NCBI RefSeq assembly: GCF_008369195.1
Contig: NZ_VOBC01000003.1
Location: forward strand, 372,001 to 436,000
DNA: 64,000 bases
Source: Sporosarcina sp. ANT_H38
GTDB taxonomy: Bacteria; Bacillota; Bacilli; Bacillales_A; Planococcaceae
Direction of reading: 5' to 3'
Below the pieces are notes generated by a model that was not told the DNA's origin, did not search any database, and was given only the letters and a program-made list of their open reading frames with translations. The first letter of the stretch is position 1. Every line of letters begins with the position of its first letter. The translations under genes were made by a program, and so were the position numbers. Positions 8,425-18,382 of this stretch are shown here, piece after piece.

Positions 8425-9988
8425 TCCACTTCCACTCCTCGACGTTCCAAAGAAAACCTGATCCATGATGGCCGAGTATTCTCTCTTTTACACCACCCAG
8501 GTTTTTATTAATGCCATAAATCGCATTCGCATAGGCAATAAAATCAAATGGTGGATCTAATGCTAGCTCTGTTTGGAACTCCTTATAAACCGCTTTTCGT
8601 TCCTCTGTATCTGTCAACAAACGGCCTTTCTCAAGCAAAGCATCTACTTTTGCATTTGAGTAATTGCCGTAGTTGTATCCTGAACTTATTTTACTCGACT
8701 GATCTGTGTGGAACAGAATATGCGTGTGATGATCCGCATCGTACGGGCTTCCCCATGCAATAACGAACGCATCTGTATCTTCAATGGTGATTGCGCTCCA
8801 GTCCAGTGCAGCTACTTTTACATCAGCTCCGATTGCTTTAAATCCTTCAGCTGTATAATTGGCTATATTCACACGGACTGTATCCGTTACAGGAACTGTA
8901 ATCGTAAATGACAATTTTTCACCGTCTTTATAACGGAAGCCATCTTTTTCTTCTTTCCAGCCCGCTTCATCCAGAAGTGTTTCCGCTTTCTCAACATTGT
9001 ACGTATATTTCTCTACTTCAGCGTTGTTGAATGCATGTTTTTGAAGCGGCGAATAGGCTTCAGTTCCATACCCTTTTAAGATACCTTTGACGATTGCCGT
9101 GCGATCCGTCGCGTAACTGAATGCACGCCTTACATTGACATCTTTCCATAACTCTTTGTTCATATTATAGAGAATACCGCGATAATCCGCAGATTCTATA
9201 TCATGTATTTCGATATTTTGTTCATCTTTCAAACTAATTGCCTGTACCGGATCTAGTAGCGCAATATCTACTTCACCTGATTTTAATTGTAGCGCCCGCA
9301 CATTGCTATCCGGGATGAATTTAAAAATCACTTTTTCAATAGATGGTTTCGTCCCATGAAAATCGTTGTACGCTTTTAACGTCAAACTGTTTCCACGATC
9401 CCATTTATCAAACATATACGGGCCCGCACCAATGGGATGGCTGTTGAATTTAGCCGTTCGCATTTCGACATTTTCAAATGCATGCTTCGGAAGTATTGGT
9501 ACTGTCAATTTATCAAGTATCTGTATAAACGGGTGTTTTAACGTCAATTCAAATGTAAACTTATCCACTTCTTTCAAAGAATCCACTTCGGCGAAGTCTG
9601 CTTTTAAAAACGAAGCATTAGCATCATCTAAAATGCTTTCAATCGTGAAAATGACGTCTTCAGCCGTTAAAAGCTCTCCATCATGGAACTTGATATCATC
9701 TTTTAGATTAAACGTATAAGTCAAATTGTCCTGAGAAACGGTATACGATTCAGCAATGTCAGTAATCGTCTTATTGTTTTCGTCAAATCTCATAAGACCA
9801 CGGAACAGCAATGCATCAAGATTTGTCTCTTCCAGAATCGGATTTAGCCCTTCAAACTCAGATTCAGATGCGTATACGAGGCGGTTTTCTTTCGGCTTAG
9901 CCTCGGCTTCCTCTTTTTTTGAACAACCCGAAACAATTGCTATTAGTATTGAAAAAATAATTAGAAATTTAATCCTTTTACTCAACAT
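8414..9988 (-). CDS. nikA: Nickel/peptide-binding lipoprotein NikA
   Basis: 524 residues, exactly the family size for NikA. The lipoprotein signal ends in IVSGC, so the mature protein is lipid-anchored outside the membrane. The SBP_bac_5 fold is shown by LKDDIKFHDGELLTAEDV, HPIGAGPYMFDKW and VRRAFSYATDRTAIVKG. The C terminus contains HHGSGFLWN. It is the first gene of the nik operon, beginning 160 bases after the urease terminator, so it has its own promoter. A TATAAT box (plus-strand 10034-10039) is visible but its -35 is weak. Nickel specificity is inferred from length and urease linkage. Confidence 0.8.
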   Translation of the reverse strand: MLSKRIKFLIIFSILIAIVSGCSKKEEAEAKPKENRLVYASESEFEGLNPILEETNLDALLFRGLMRFDENNKTITDIAESYTVSQDNLTYTFNLKDDIKFHDGELLTAEDVIFTIESILDDANASFLKADFAEVDSLKEVDKFTFELTLKHPFIQILDKLTVPILPKHAFENVEMRTAKFNSHPIGAGPYMFDKWDRGNSLTLKAYNDFHGTKPSIEKVIFKFIPDSNVRALQLKSGEVDIALLDPVQAISLKDEQNIEIHDIESADYRGILYNMNKELWKDVNVRRAFSYATDRTAIVKGILKGYGTEAYSPLQKHAFNNAEVEKYTYNVEKAETLLDEAGWKEEKDGFRYKDGEKLSFTITVPVTDTVRVNIANYTAEGFKAIGADVKVAALDWSAITIEDTDAFVIAWGSPYDADHHTHILFHTDQSSKISSGYNYGNYSNAKVDALLEKGRLLTDTEERKAVYKEFQTELALDPPFDFIAYANAIYGINKNLGGVKERILGHHGSGFLWNVEEWKWNER

Positions 9989-10110
9989 AATATCCTCCGT
10001 TAACTTATTATTTTAAATTGGTTTTCATTACTTATTATAATCTACTTTTCTCTCCTAATACACCATGCTAGGAAATATGCCTAACGAAGGAAGATATAAT
10101 TATTAACTTT

Positions 10111-10145
10111 CAAAACCCGACAACTATACTAGTTACCGGGTTTTG
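10111..10145 (-). terminator. Terminator of the urease operon
   Basis: CAAAACCCG (10111-10119) pairs with CGGGTTTTG (10137-10145), four bases beyond the ureD stop. It separates ureABCEFGD from nikABCDE. Confidence 0.75.
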
Positions 10146-10149
10146 AGTG

Positions 10150-10974
10150 TTAATATTTTCTGAGGAAACTTGGGGTTTTGTTAAACCATCCTTCATTTAC
10201 AATACGTTGACCATCGGCAAATATTTTCTCGATGGTTTGGGTGCTATTTGCTAAGACTCTCAAGGTAAATCCAGGAACAGGCAGTTTCGAAATCCCGATC
10301 TTGAACTCGTTTGTCTCCTCATGAATAGCATCATATAGCTTATCAATTAGCTCAGAATCCGTTTTCTCGCCGACCACAATCATCGAGCCTAAATGAGAAA
10401 ACCCTTCCATATGGCCGAGTGCATCTAGATTGTTTGTAGCCGGATTTAATTTGACATGATCATAAACGACTAGCTCATCATCCATATAGATTTCATTTAA
10501 TAATTGAAGTGTGTTATAGCTAAATCGTTCGCCATCAGGGGACCATCCTGGAGTAATTATATCCGAGTAAAGGAGTGCAGCTCCTTTTTCCATATGAATC
10601 ACCGTTTTTTGTTTATAGCGGGCATCCCGATAACCGATGATTGGGTCAGGAATATACTCAAGGTAACTGCCTTCCTTAAGGTCAATTACTGTTTCCTGAT
10701 AGGCAAGCGTTTTAGGCGTTTTATATATTTTAGTTGCTGATTGCGTTGTTAGGGTTAGCATAGCCTGTTTGTCCAATGTAATTTGCATTCTATAGCGGTC
10801 GCCGTCTAAATAGCCACCACCAGGATTTAAAATATAATAACAGGCTTGTCCAGATTCATCATGATAAATGGGACGCATAACCTTATATGCCCCCTGGAAA
10901 TACACATTCCTAGCAACGGTCTTTCCATTTCTCACCTCAGCATCCAAACGTAAAATCCCTGTCCAGTCCTCCAT
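10150..10974 (-). CDS. ureD: Urease accessory protein UreD
   Basis: 274 residues, normal for UreD (UreH). It opens with GILRLDAEVRNGKTVARN, and then PGGGYLDGDRYRMQI and LTTQSATKIYKT give the family's central block; PGWSPDGERFSY is also typical. UreD binds apo-urease and, with UreF and UreG, builds the platform through which nickel reaches the active site. It is the last urease gene, one base after ureG, and ends at a terminator. The family is poorly conserved but the context makes the call secure. Confidence 0.95.
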   Translation of the reverse strand: MEDWTGILRLDAEVRNGKTVARNVYFQGAYKVMRPIYHDESGQACYYILNPGGGYLDGDRYRMQITLDKQAMLTLTTQSATKIYKTPKTLAYQETVIDLKEGSYLEYIPDPIIGYRDARYKQKTVIHMEKGAALLYSDIITPGWSPDGERFSYNTLQLLNEIYMDDELVVYDHVKLNPATNNLDALGHMEGFSHLGSMIVVGEKTDSELIDKLYDAIHEETNEFKIGISKLPVPGFTLRVLANSTQTIEKIFADGQRIVNEGWFNKTPSFLRKY

Positions 10975-10975
10975 C

Positions 10976-11587
10976 TTACTCCATGCCCTTTAAAAGTACG
11001 TTCTTTCTAATCCAATCAACAACTTGATCGAGACCTGTATTGTCTTTTAAATTTGTAAATACATAAGGCTTATTTCCACGGAATGTTTGTGTATCAGATT
11101 CCATAACTTCTAAGCTCGCTCCAACATAAGGTGCTAAGTCAATTTTATTAATGACAAACATGTCCGATTTGATCATGCCTTGTCCACCTTTTCTTGGAAT
11201 CTTTTCCCCTTGTGCTACATCTATAATATAAATGGAGAAATCAACAAGTTCCGGACTAAAAGTAGCAGCAAGATTATCTCCACCGCTTTCTACGAAAATT
11301 AATTCAACATCCGGATGCAGTTCTATTAATTCATCAATTGCAGCAAAGTTCATAGAAGCATCTTCACGTATCGCGGTATGAGGGCAACCACCAGTTTCCA
11401 CACCTATAATACGGTCCGCAGGCAATACACCATTTTGCATCAAGAATTTTGCATCTTCTTTTGTATAAATATCATTTGTTACTACCGCCATACTAATTTC
11501 ATCTTTAAAATAACGTGTTAACTTTTCAACTAACAACGTTTTTCCTGCACCGACTGGTCCACCTACACCGATTTTAATTGGTTCCAT
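10976..11587 (-). CDS. ureG: Urease accessory GTPase UreG
   Basis: 203 residues from ATG 11585-11587. The nearby GTG three codons earlier is too close to the GGAAG ribosome binding site. It is a SIMIBI GTPase with P-loop GGPVGAGKT near residue 9, the nickel-binding CPH motif in [29 protein letters not shown], and the NKIDLAPYV base-recognition motif. UreG hydrolyses GTP while delivering nickel to urease. It is separated from ureF by the 470-bp repeat region, unlike all other gene junctions in this operon. Confidence 0.97.
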   Translation of the reverse strand: MEPIKIGVGGPVGAGKTLLVEKLTRYFKDEISMAVVTNDIYTKEDAKFLMQNGVLPADRIIGVETGGCPHTAIREDASMNFAAIDELIELHPDVELIFVESGGDNLAATFSPELVDFSIYIIDVAQGEKIPRKGGQGMIKSDMFVINKIDLAPYVGASLEVMESDTQTFRGNKPYVFTNLKDNTGLDQVVDWIRKNVLLKGME

Positions 11588-12057
11588 AACTAACACTTCC
11601 TTTTACTTATTGTTTAGTTCGTTGCACCTAGCCCCTCGAGTCGCTTCAGTCTTGCTGGTAAAGGCAAAGAACGCCTTTACCTTCAAGACTTCCAGCGCTT
11701 GTCGGGGCTGTACAGGCGCTTTCGCTTTTCATGTTGTCTAGGCTTCAGCGCCTAGCCCCTCGAGTCGCTTCAGCCTTGCTGGTAAAGGCAAGAACGCCTT
11801 TACCTTCAAGCCTTCCAGCGCTTGTCAGGGCTGTACAGGCGCTTTCGCTTTTCATGTTGTCTAGGCTTCAGCGCCTAGAGGCTAGGGTCATAAGTCAGTC
11901 CGACTAGGAAGGATTGAACTGCATCCTTCCCGGGCAAAGAGCGCCGCTTCGCCAGCCCGTCTTATGCCTGTCGCGGACCTATAGGATATAGGTCATGCAA
12001 CCGTCGCCACAGGAAGTGGCGACGGTTGCCTTTCCTTTATCCATGCGCTTTCGCTTT
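11588..12057. repeat. Hairpin-rich repeat region between ureF and ureG
   Basis: No gene is present. Two tandem copies of a unit of about 124 bp (11628-11751 and 11752-11874) begin with CCTAGCCCCTCGAGTCGC. Each contains GGTAAAGGC pairing with GCCTTTACC. Further perfect stems follow: GGAAGGAT/ATCCTTCC (11908-11931), GACCTATA/TATAGGTC (11976-11994), and a 14-bp stem at 11997-12010 with 12016-12029. GCGCTTTCGCTTTTCATG occurs three times, the last copy running into the ureF stop codon. The GC-rich composition contrasts with neighbouring AT-rich spacers. It resembles interspersed repeats I recall from Bacillaceae genomes, but I cannot name the family. Confidence 0.85.
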
Positions 12058-12744
12058 TCATGACATAAAAATACGGATGTTGACACGTTCATGTTTCATT
12101 TGAGATAGCTCCAGGCCTGGGGAGACAATTCCGAAGTCGTCCTCATCTAAATACTGGACTTTTTCTGCAGCCATTGCTAAAGGACCTTGGAACTGCTGAA
12201 TCGTTTTTTGACCGGCAGTTTGCCCTAAAGGGATAGCCCTTACAGCATTTTGAACAAGTGTTGAGATTGTGGAGTATAGGTAATAGAGGGTAGTTGTTGT
12301 TTTTGGAACGCCCAGATGGTGACCTATGATCGTAAACACAATCGCTGGATGGCCAAATGATTGTTTCTGCTTAATACGTTTGCGATACTCTGAAAAAACA
12401 GGTACATCATATAATGATTCTACAAGTTTTAACATACGCTCACCTATTCTTTGTGTCCCTTCTCTCGTTTCACGCGGAAGGTTTTGCACAGTCAACATTC
12501 GATCCAACTTCCATATCTTTTGTAAATCATTCTCTTCCAACGCTTCATAAACAAGACGGGAAGCGAGCCCGTCTGAATAGATGAGCTGTTCATTTAAGTA
12601 AACGTCAAGCCATTGTAAAAATGATTCTTGATCGTGAACCCTGTCTTCTTGAATATAGCTTTCCAGACCATATGAATGGCTAAATGCACCTGTTGGAAAA
12701 CTCGAATCACAAAGTTGGAAAAGAGACAGAGTATTATTATCCAT
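12058..12744 (-). CDS. ureF: Urease accessory protein UreF
   Basis: 228 residues, usual for UreF. The N terminus has [19 protein letters not shown], the strongest UreF signature. Family blocks [15 protein letters not shown] and [16 protein letters not shown] follow. UreF joins UreD on apo-urease and acts as the gate for UreG-dependent nickel insertion. It overlaps ureE by eight bases. The stop codon lies at the edge of the repeat region that separates it from ureG, so the last one or two residues may be repeat-derived. Confidence 0.95.
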   Translation of the reverse strand: MDNNTLSLFQLCDSSFPTGAFSHSYGLESYIQEDRVHDQESFLQWLDVYLNEQLIYSDGLASRLVYEALEENDLQKIWKLDRMLTVQNLPRETREGTQRIGERMLKLVESLYDVPVFSEYRKRIKQKQSFGHPAIVFTIIGHHLGVPKTTTTLYYLYSTISTLVQNAVRAIPLGQTAGQKTIQQFQGPLAMAAEKVQYLDEDDFGIVSPGLELSQMKHERVNIRIFMS

Positions 12745-13192
12745 GACTATGCCCGATATGTCTAAACGCCTGTTTCACTTTCCGATCTTCACGTTTATAA
12801 GTTATCTGAAGTTCTTTCAGCAAATCTTCTACAAGATAATCATACTGGACAAGCATGTCATCATCCTCAAATTGTGCCGGAAGATGGCGATTCCCTAATT
12901 GATGGGCAATTGTACCCATTTCGTGTAAGCTGCGAGGACTAATGACCAACAAATCATCCGAGATAACTTCAATCATGATGAGATTTTTATCGTCCATATA
13001 TAAAACATCTCCGGCAACTAGGTCACGTGATTCCTTTAAACGTATACCAATTTCTTGGCCGTGATCAGTCTTGACGAGTTGAACTCGTTTCACTAAATGA
13101 GAACTTTCAAGATATACTTTTTCAATATGGCGTTTTTCTACCTCTTCTTTTTCCATATTATTGATATTTATCATAATTTTCTCAACTATCAA
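12737..13192 (-). CDS. ureE: Urease nickel metallochaperone UreE
   Basis: 151 residues from TTG 13190-13192, selected because GAGGTG precedes it and the resulting start IVEKIM matches the family N terminus; an upstream ATG at 13243 would lie inside ureC. Domains are the N-terminal peptide-binding half ([21 protein letters not shown] region) and the C-terminal metal-binding half ([12 protein letters not shown]). The tail is only weakly histidine-rich (HIGHSHG), so extra nickel storage is probably small. It supplies nickel to UreG. It lies ten bases after ureC and overlaps ureF. Confidence 0.95.
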   Translation of the reverse strand: MIVEKIMININNMEKEEVEKRHIEKVYLESSHLVKRVQLVKTDHGQEIGIRLKESRDLVAGDVLYMDDKNLIMIEVISDDLLVISPRSLHEMGTIAHQLGNRHLPAQFEDDDMLVQYDYLVEDLLKELQITYKREDRKVKQAFRHIGHSHG

Positions 13193-13202
13193 CACTTTCA
13201 CC

Positions 13203-14915
13203 TCAAAATAGGAAATATCGTTGCCCCATTGGTACTTCATCAACAGGATCGCAAGTAATTAATTCCCCGTTTATTTTAACCTCATATGTTTGTGGATCAA
13301 CTGTAATCTCTGGTGTTTCACTGTTAAGTTTCATATCTTTTTTCGTCAGATTACGAATGCCATGAACAGGAAGAACAACTTTTTCCAAGCCAAGTTTTTC
13401 ATGTACTTTGTCATCAAATGCAGCTTGTGAAATAAACGTAATTGAACTCTTAGATAACGCTTTACCCATTTGTGCATACATCGGACGATAAATGACAGGC
13501 TGTGGAGTCGGAATCGATGCATTGGCATCTCCCATTACACTCTCAACAACAAATCCGTTTTTAAGAACCATTTCAGGCTTCGCGCCGAAAAATGCAGGTG
13601 ACCAAAGAACTAAGTCAGCAAATTTACCGACTTCCAAAGAACCAACATATTCAGATATTCCGTGAGTAATGGCTGGATTGATTGTATATTTGGCAATGAA
13701 ACGTTTCACACGATTATTATCGGAAAGCTCACTGTCTCCCTCCATTATTCCTCGTTGTTTTTTCATTTTATCGGCAGTTTGCCAAGTACGTATTATGACC
13801 TCACCGACGCGTCCCATTGCTTGAGCATCAGAACTAACCATACTGAATACACCCATGTCATGAAGAATATCTTCAGCGGCAATTGTTTCTTTTCGAATAC
13901 GTGAGTCTGCAAAGGCAAGATCCTCAGGAATAGATGGATTTAAATGATGACAAACCATTAACATATCCAAATGCTCATCAATTGTATTCACCGTGTAAGG
14001 TAGTGTCGGATTAGTAGATGATGGTAAAACATTCATGATCCCAGCAGATTTGATCAAGTCAGGAGCATGTCCTCCACCAGCACCTTCAGTGTGGTACATA
14101 TGAATAACTCGGTCTTTAATCGCAGCCATTGTGGTTTCCATAAAGCCGCCTTCATTCAATGTATCTGCGTGAACGGCAACTTGAATATCATATTTATCAG
14201 CAACGCTTAGTGCATTGTCAAGTGCTGAAGCTGTAGCGCCCCAATCCTCATGAACTTTTAAACCGATTACTCCCGCCATTACTTGCTCGATAAGCGGTTC
14301 TTCAGTAGCAGCTTGCCCTTTTCCTGTAAAACCTACATTAATTGGCATTCCCTCTGCCGCTAAAAGCATACGATGAATATTCCACTCACCTGGTGATACC
14401 GTGGTTGCTTTAGATCCTGCTGCTGGGCCAGTTCCTCCTCCAATTAAAGTCGTAAGACCAGAAGCCAATGCCGTTTCAATTTGTGCAGGATTGATAAAGT
14501 GAACATGTGTATCAATTCCGCCAGCCGTTACAATCATGCCTTCTCCAGCAATGATTTCTGTGGAAGCTCCAATTACAATATCTACATTATCCATAATTAG
14601 TGGATTTCCAGCTTTACCAATTCCAGCTATTTTACCATCACGAATCGCTATATCAGCCTTAATGATCCCAGTGTAATCAATAATAATAGCGTTTGTAATT
14701 ACTAAATCTGGAACGCCGTCTTTTCGTGTTGCAAGGGGATGTTGTCCCATTCCATCACGTATTACTTTTCCTCCGCCGAATACAACTTCCTCGCCGTAAG
14801 TTGTATAATCTTTTTCAATTTGAATCAGTAAATCTGTATCCGCTAAGCGAATGGAGTCTCCTGTTGTCGGACCGTACATTTGCGCATATTGTTTTCTTGG
14901 CATTCTAAAACTCAT
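13203..14915 (-). CDS. ureC: Urease catalytic subunit alpha UreC
   Basis: 570 residues, full length. Active-site elements are all visible: the nickel ligands in GIDTHVHFI, the carbamylated lysine in [34 protein letters not shown], the mobile-flap catalytic histidine in MVCHHLNPS, and the nickel-binding aspartate in SSDAQAMGR. It hydrolyses urea to ammonia and carbamate in the cytoplasm. It overlaps ureB by four bases (ATGA). No damage is seen, so the enzyme should be functional if nickel is available. Confidence 0.99.
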   Translation of the reverse strand: MSFRMPRKQYAQMYGPTTGDSIRLADTDLLIQIEKDYTTYGEEVVFGGGKVIRDGMGQHPLATRKDGVPDLVITNAIIIDYTGIIKADIAIRDGKIAGIGKAGNPLIMDNVDIVIGASTEIIAGEGMIVTAGGIDTHVHFINPAQIETALASGLTTLIGGGTGPAAGSKATTVSPGEWNIHRMLLAAEGMPINVGFTGKGQAATEEPLIEQVMAGVIGLKVHEDWGATASALDNALSVADKYDIQVAVHADTLNEGGFMETTMAAIKDRVIHMYHTEGAGGGHAPDLIKSAGIMNVLPSSTNPTLPYTVNTIDEHLDMLMVCHHLNPSIPEDLAFADSRIRKETIAAEDILHDMGVFSMVSSDAQAMGRVGEVIIRTWQTADKMKKQRGIMEGDSELSDNNRVKRFIAKYTINPAITHGISEYVGSLEVGKFADLVLWSPAFFGAKPEMVLKNGFVVESVMGDANASIPTPQPVIYRPMYAQMGKALSKSSITFISQAAFDDKVHEKLGLEKVVLPVHGIRNLTKKDMKLNSETPEITVDPQTYEVKINGELITCDPVDEVPMGQRYFLF

Positions 14916-15235
14916 TTGTTGACACCACTTTCTAATGACCCGTCTACTTTATTGTTAAACCCATAAACCCGTCTTTCACCAGCATAATCAAGTAACTCAA
15001 TTTCTTTTTCATCACCAGGCTCGAAACGTACCGAAGCTCCAGCAGGAATATTCAAGCGTTTCCCGTATCCTTCTTCTCTACTGAATTTCAGAGCATCATT
15101 CACTTCATAAAAATGAAAGTGAGATCCTATTTGAACCGGACGATCTCCAATATTTATGACCGACAATTTTGTTATGGTTTTTCCTTGGTTGATAATAATA
15201 TCTTCATCTTTTAAAAATAATTGCCCAGGTTCCAT
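14912..15235 (-). CDS. ureB: Urease subunit beta UreB
   Basis: 107 residues, normal for a separate beta subunit. [19 protein letters not shown], then [17 protein letters not shown] and the [16 protein letters not shown] block are characteristic. It is structural and forms the (alpha-beta-gamma)3 complex with UreA and UreC. The start ATG has AGGAGG upstream; the gene lies 23 bases after ureA. Confidence 0.98.
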   Translation of the reverse strand: MEPGQLFLKDEDIIINQGKTITKLSVINIGDRPVQIGSHFHFYEVNDALKFSREEGYGKRLNIPAGASVRFEPGDEKEIELLDYAGERRVYGFNNKVDGSLESGVNK

Positions 15236-15258
15236 TTTAGTATTCCTCCTATCGTCAT

Positions 15259-15561
15259 TTATCTAATTGGATTATGAACTGTCACCAGTTTTGTTCCATC
15301 AGGAAACGTTGCTTCCACTTGAACGTCGTGAATCATCTCCGGAATACCATCCATAACATCTTCCCGAGTCAAAATAGTCGCACCAAATTCCATTAATTCT
15401 GCTACTGTTTTTCCATCCCTTGCGCCTTCCAACACTTCATAAGTAATAAGTGCAATTGCTTCAGGGTAGTTTAACGCTAATCCTCTTTCTCTTCTTCTTC
15501 TTGAGAGATCTGCAGCGACAACTATCAACAGCTTGTCTATCTCACGCGGTTGTAAGTGCAT
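15259..15561 (-). CDS. ureA: Urease subunit gamma UreA
   Basis: 100 residues. [39 protein letters not shown], and the end TVHNPIR are the family pattern. It is the first gene of ureABCEFGD, with AAGGAGG before the ATG. Transcription probably starts from a SigA-type promoter at 15632-15659. Confidence 0.98.
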   Translation of the reverse strand: MHLQPREIDKLLIVVAADLSRRRRERGLALNYPEAIALITYEVLEGARDGKTVAELMEFGATILTREDVMDGIPEMIHDVQVEATFPDGTKLVTVHNPIR

Positions 15562-16211
15562 TAATAATCCTCCTTGTAATTCTTACTCATGTAATATGTC
15601 CTACAAAACAAAGAAAATACCACAATGGTACATTCTATTCTTATCTGCGAGTAATTCAACTATTATCTACCGACTAATCACTCTAAATGCGAGCAGTACA
15701 AAATCCGAACATGATAAATGTTTATCACTTTACAGTTCGGAAGTTATTAAATATTTATGTCGATTTTTGTCGTTTTTTAACGTATCTTCCTTAAATAAAC
15801 GATTGCTTGTTTTGCAATGATAGAATATCATGTTTTATATGGAATAACCAGCTTCAAGTTTATCCCATTAAATCTCAGATAATTACAAAACCAAAACTGT
15901 GTTTTCGTAACTATTCTGTAACCAGAAAAAAATGTAACAATTTCAGATGCTTTCCATGTAGTTTGTGTTCCCTACATGATTGCACTCTTTTTTGCATGTC
16001 TACAGAACCACAAATATCCCTTATATATACTTATGAGGGTTTTATTCCAAGATATGTTTTATAAGGATATATCGCAAAAAGAAATGTTACATCATTTCGA
16101 CAAATTAAAAAGGGAGAAATTTATAGGAAAACGGGAATAATAAAAAACTAAAGTTTACTGGTGTTAATATAATTAAATCACTAAACTTTTTTTCAAAAAA
16201 GGAGATCATTT
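15562..16211. promoter_or_regulatory. Divergent regulatory region between ureA and the urea transporter
   Basis: 650 bp without a credible gene. On the minus strand, TTGAAT (15654-15659) and TAGAAT (15632-15637) with a 16-bp spacer form a likely ureA promoter. About 50 bp further upstream is the palindrome TGATAAA-TG-TTTATCA (15712-15727), a candidate operator. On the plus side an imperfect inverted repeat (AAAGTTTA and TAAACTTT, roughly 16149-16190) lies just before the transporter's ribosome binding site. No TnrA/GlnR consensus could be matched exactly. Confidence 0.5.
15632..15659 (-). promoter_or_regulatory. Probable ureA promoter
   Basis: The minus-strand -35 TTGAAT (15654-15659) and -10 TAGAAT (15632-15637) are separated by 16 bp and match SigA consensus in four and five of six positions. 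They lie 70 bp before ureA. Confidence 0.5.
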
Positions 16212-17135
16212 ATGAATAACAACAAACGGAGTCTATCCTTTTTATCGGCTGCTCTTAAAGGAATTTCTCAAGTTATATTAATCGATAATGCACTCTCTGG
16301 GTTTATTATCTTATTGGCTATCACCATTTCTTCGTACTCATTGGGAATCATTGCGCTACTATCCGCAATAATAGGTACTTTAGTGGGAAAACTTGGTGGG
16401 GCAGATGAAAAATTGATAAACCAAGGATTGTTAGGCTATAACTCTGTACTAACCGGATTGGCCCTGGCGTTATTCCTAACTGGTCCCTATATGTGGCTAG
16501 TAGCCTTGACTGGGTCCGCCGTCGCTGCTATCATTACGGCATCCATGATGCACTTTATGGGAAAGACAGAAGTTCCAATTCTTTCCTTTCCTTATATTAT
16601 CTTGACATGGTTCATCCTGTTGGCTTCTTACAAATTAGAAGGCATTAATCTAAGCCCGACATTAGTACCCCAAAATTTATCCAATTGGGAATTGAATACG
16701 GCAGGAGAAATTTATTTTCTAGATGTAATTTTTAATGGTATTGGGGAAATCTTTTTCCTTTCTGCAGCATTACCTGGAATATTAATCTTTATTGCAGTAT
16801 TTATTGCAGGGTGGAAACTCGGGATATATGCAATAATTGGTAATATCGTTGCTCTACTCACGGCTTATGTTTTAGGCGGAGAACACAACGTAATTATGTT
16901 AGGCCTGTATGGCTATAATGCGATTTTAACTATTATAGCTGTTTCTGCAGTTTTCAAAAATGAACATAGTCGCTTTTCACCTATTACAGGCATCCTTGCG
17001 GCCTGTTTAACGGTCCCACTTACTGCAAGCATTAGCATTTGGCTATTACCCTATGGGCTTATGGCTTTAACGATGCCGTTTGTCCTGTGCACATGGCTAA
17101 TACTTGGCGCAAGAAAAGTCCTTCCAAAGTTGTAA
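16212..17135 (+). CDS. Urea transporter (UT family)
   Basis: 307 residues and about ten membrane helices. The protein has the internal duplication of the UT/Yut family (PF03253), with LLGYNSVLTGLALALF near residue 77 and its echo LYGYNAILTIIAV near 235; these form the selectivity filter in known structures. It should let urea pass down its gradient into the cell for urease. ATG has AAAGGAG seven bases upstream. It is divergent from ureA across a shared regulatory region and ends before a perfect terminator. Confidence 0.93.
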   Translation: MNNNKRSLSFLSAALKGISQVILIDNALSGFIILLAITISSYSLGIIALLSAIIGTLVGKLGGADEKLINQGLLGYNSVLTGLALALFLTGPYMWLVALTGSAVAAIITASMMHFMGKTEVPILSFPYIILTWFILLASYKLEGINLSPTLVPQNLSNWELNTAGEIYFLDVIFNGIGEIFFLSAALPGILIFIAVFIAGWKLGIYAIIGNIVALLTAYVLGGEHNVIMLGLYGYNAILTIIAVSAVFKNEHSRFSPITGILAACLTVPLTASISIWLLPYGLMALTMPFVLCTWLILGARKVLPKL

Positions 17136-17184
17136 CTTTTTATCTAAACCTATCGTATGGAAAACCGAAACGGTCAGGTCATAC

Positions 17185-17227
17185 AAAGAAAGCCCATTGT
17201 CGACTACATCGACAATGGGCTTTCTTT
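17185..17227. terminator. Bidirectional terminator
   Basis: A 19-bp perfect stem (17185-17203 with 17209-17227, loop CTACA) lies between the rightward urea transporter and the leftward carboxypeptidase. Confidence 0.9.
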
Positions 17228-17274
17228 CCTAATATCGGATTTCACGTCCAATGCTAACTATTCGTCAAGTTCGC

Positions 17275-18198
17275 TTATTCCACACCCGGCAATATGGTTA
17301 GCGTTTTGTTATCACCGTCTAGTCTTGCACCAACGCCAAGCGGTATAGCAAAGTGGGGTTGGCCATGGCCAATTTTAAATCCTTTCACGACAGGTATGTC
17401 AAGATTACCGGTATAATATTCAAATACCTCATCAAGTGTTAGCGATTCTTTCTGTTTTTTCGGCTCGGTTTTCGAGAAATCTCCAATGACAATTCCTACT
17501 GCATCTTTGAGTTTACCAGCCATGCGCAATTGATTGAGAAGTCCATCAACTTTGTACGGCTCTTCGCCTACATCTTCTATAAAGAGCAACTTGTCCTTCG
17601 TGTCTACTTCAAATTTAGTACCTATTCCGCTGGCGAGTAGTGACAGATTACCTCCAACTAGTTCACCCTGTGCAACCCCAGCTGATATAGTTTCAAGAGG
17701 TGAAATCGCTTCTGTGTAATGAAGTTCCATTGGCTCAAATAACTGTTGGAACATTTTCGCAGACAATTCGTGGAACGTGTCTTTTCCAACACATGATGCA
17801 AGCATCGGTCCGTGGAACGTCACAAGATTGGAATATAGACCCATCGCCGTATGCAGGTAAGTGATATCACTGAAACCCCAAAAGATTTTCGGGTTCTCTT
17901 GCATTAGCTGCAGATCGATCCTATCGGTATAACGGGCAGAACCATATCCTCCGCCCGCACAAATAATTCCTTTAATCTGGGGATCTGCGAACATATCATG
18001 CAGGTCTTCAAGTCGCTCATCGTCTGTCCCTGCAAGATAACCGTTAACATTCTCGAGATGCTTTCCAAACTTCCATTTCAAGCCGAGTTTTTCTAAAAAC
18101 ACAAGCGATTGTTCCAGTGTTTCCTGATTGGGTGGACTGGATGGTGCAATTATCCCAATCGTGTCGCCCTTTTGTAGACGTTGTGGTCGTATTTTCAT
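17275..18198 (-). CDS. LD-carboxypeptidase (peptidase S66)
   Basis: 307 residues, the size of LdcA/YkfA. GDTIGIIAPSSP at the N terminus, CAGGGYGSARYTDRID, and the nucleophile serine in FWGFSDITYLH are S66 signatures; VGEEPYKVDGLLNQL carries the catalytic-glutamate region and KGFKIGHGQPHFAIPLG the histidine. It cleaves the L,D bond between diaminopimelate and D-alanine of murein peptides in the cytoplasm. The position downstream of a five-gene peptide importer matches the dpp-ykf arrangement for reuse of wall peptides. MccF-like immunity is a less likely alternative. Confidence 0.9.
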   Translation of the reverse strand: MKIRPQRLQKGDTIGIIAPSSPPNQETLEQSLVFLEKLGLKWKFGKHLENVNGYLAGTDDERLEDLHDMFADPQIKGIICAGGGYGSARYTDRIDLQLMQENPKIFWGFSDITYLHTAMGLYSNLVTFHGPMLASCVGKDTFHELSAKMFQQLFEPMELHYTEAISPLETISAGVAQGELVGGNLSLLASGIGTKFEVDTKDKLLFIEDVGEEPYKVDGLLNQLRMAGKLKDAVGIVIGDFSKTEPKKQKESLTLDEVFEYYTGNLDIPVVKGFKIGHGQPHFAIPLGVGARLDGDNKTLTILPGVE

Positions 18199-18333
18199 AA
18201 TTATTACTTCCTTTCATTCACCTTGTTAGTTTAGAAAGATTAGATTTACACTACCGCTCATTGTAATTTTATCATATACCGATAATACGCTATAGCTCTC
18301 CCTACTTATACACATATGGATTAACCCGAATAA

Positions 18334-18370
18334 GAAAAAACTGCTATCCAGATTAATCTGGATAGCAGTC
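18334..18370 (-). terminator. Terminator after the oligopeptide ABC operon
   Basis: A 30-bp perfect palindrome (18340-18369) is followed on the minus strand by six T. It lies just past the binding-protein gene, so the carboxypeptidase downstream is probably expressed partly by readthrough or from its own promoter. Confidence 0.85.
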
Positions 18371-18382
18371 TTCAATAAATAG

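Noticed and set aside
11628..11874. Insertion sequence in the urease operon
   Set aside because: The tandem units have no transposase frame and no terminal inverted repeats of IS type.
13193..13243. Longer UreE starting at 13243
   Set aside because: It would overlap the end of ureC, lacks a ribosome binding site, and the extra residues are unlike UreE N termini.
15712..15727. Fur box upstream of ureA
   Set aside because: The palindrome is 7-2-7 and deviates from the 7-1-7 Fur consensus; I list it only as an unidentified operator.
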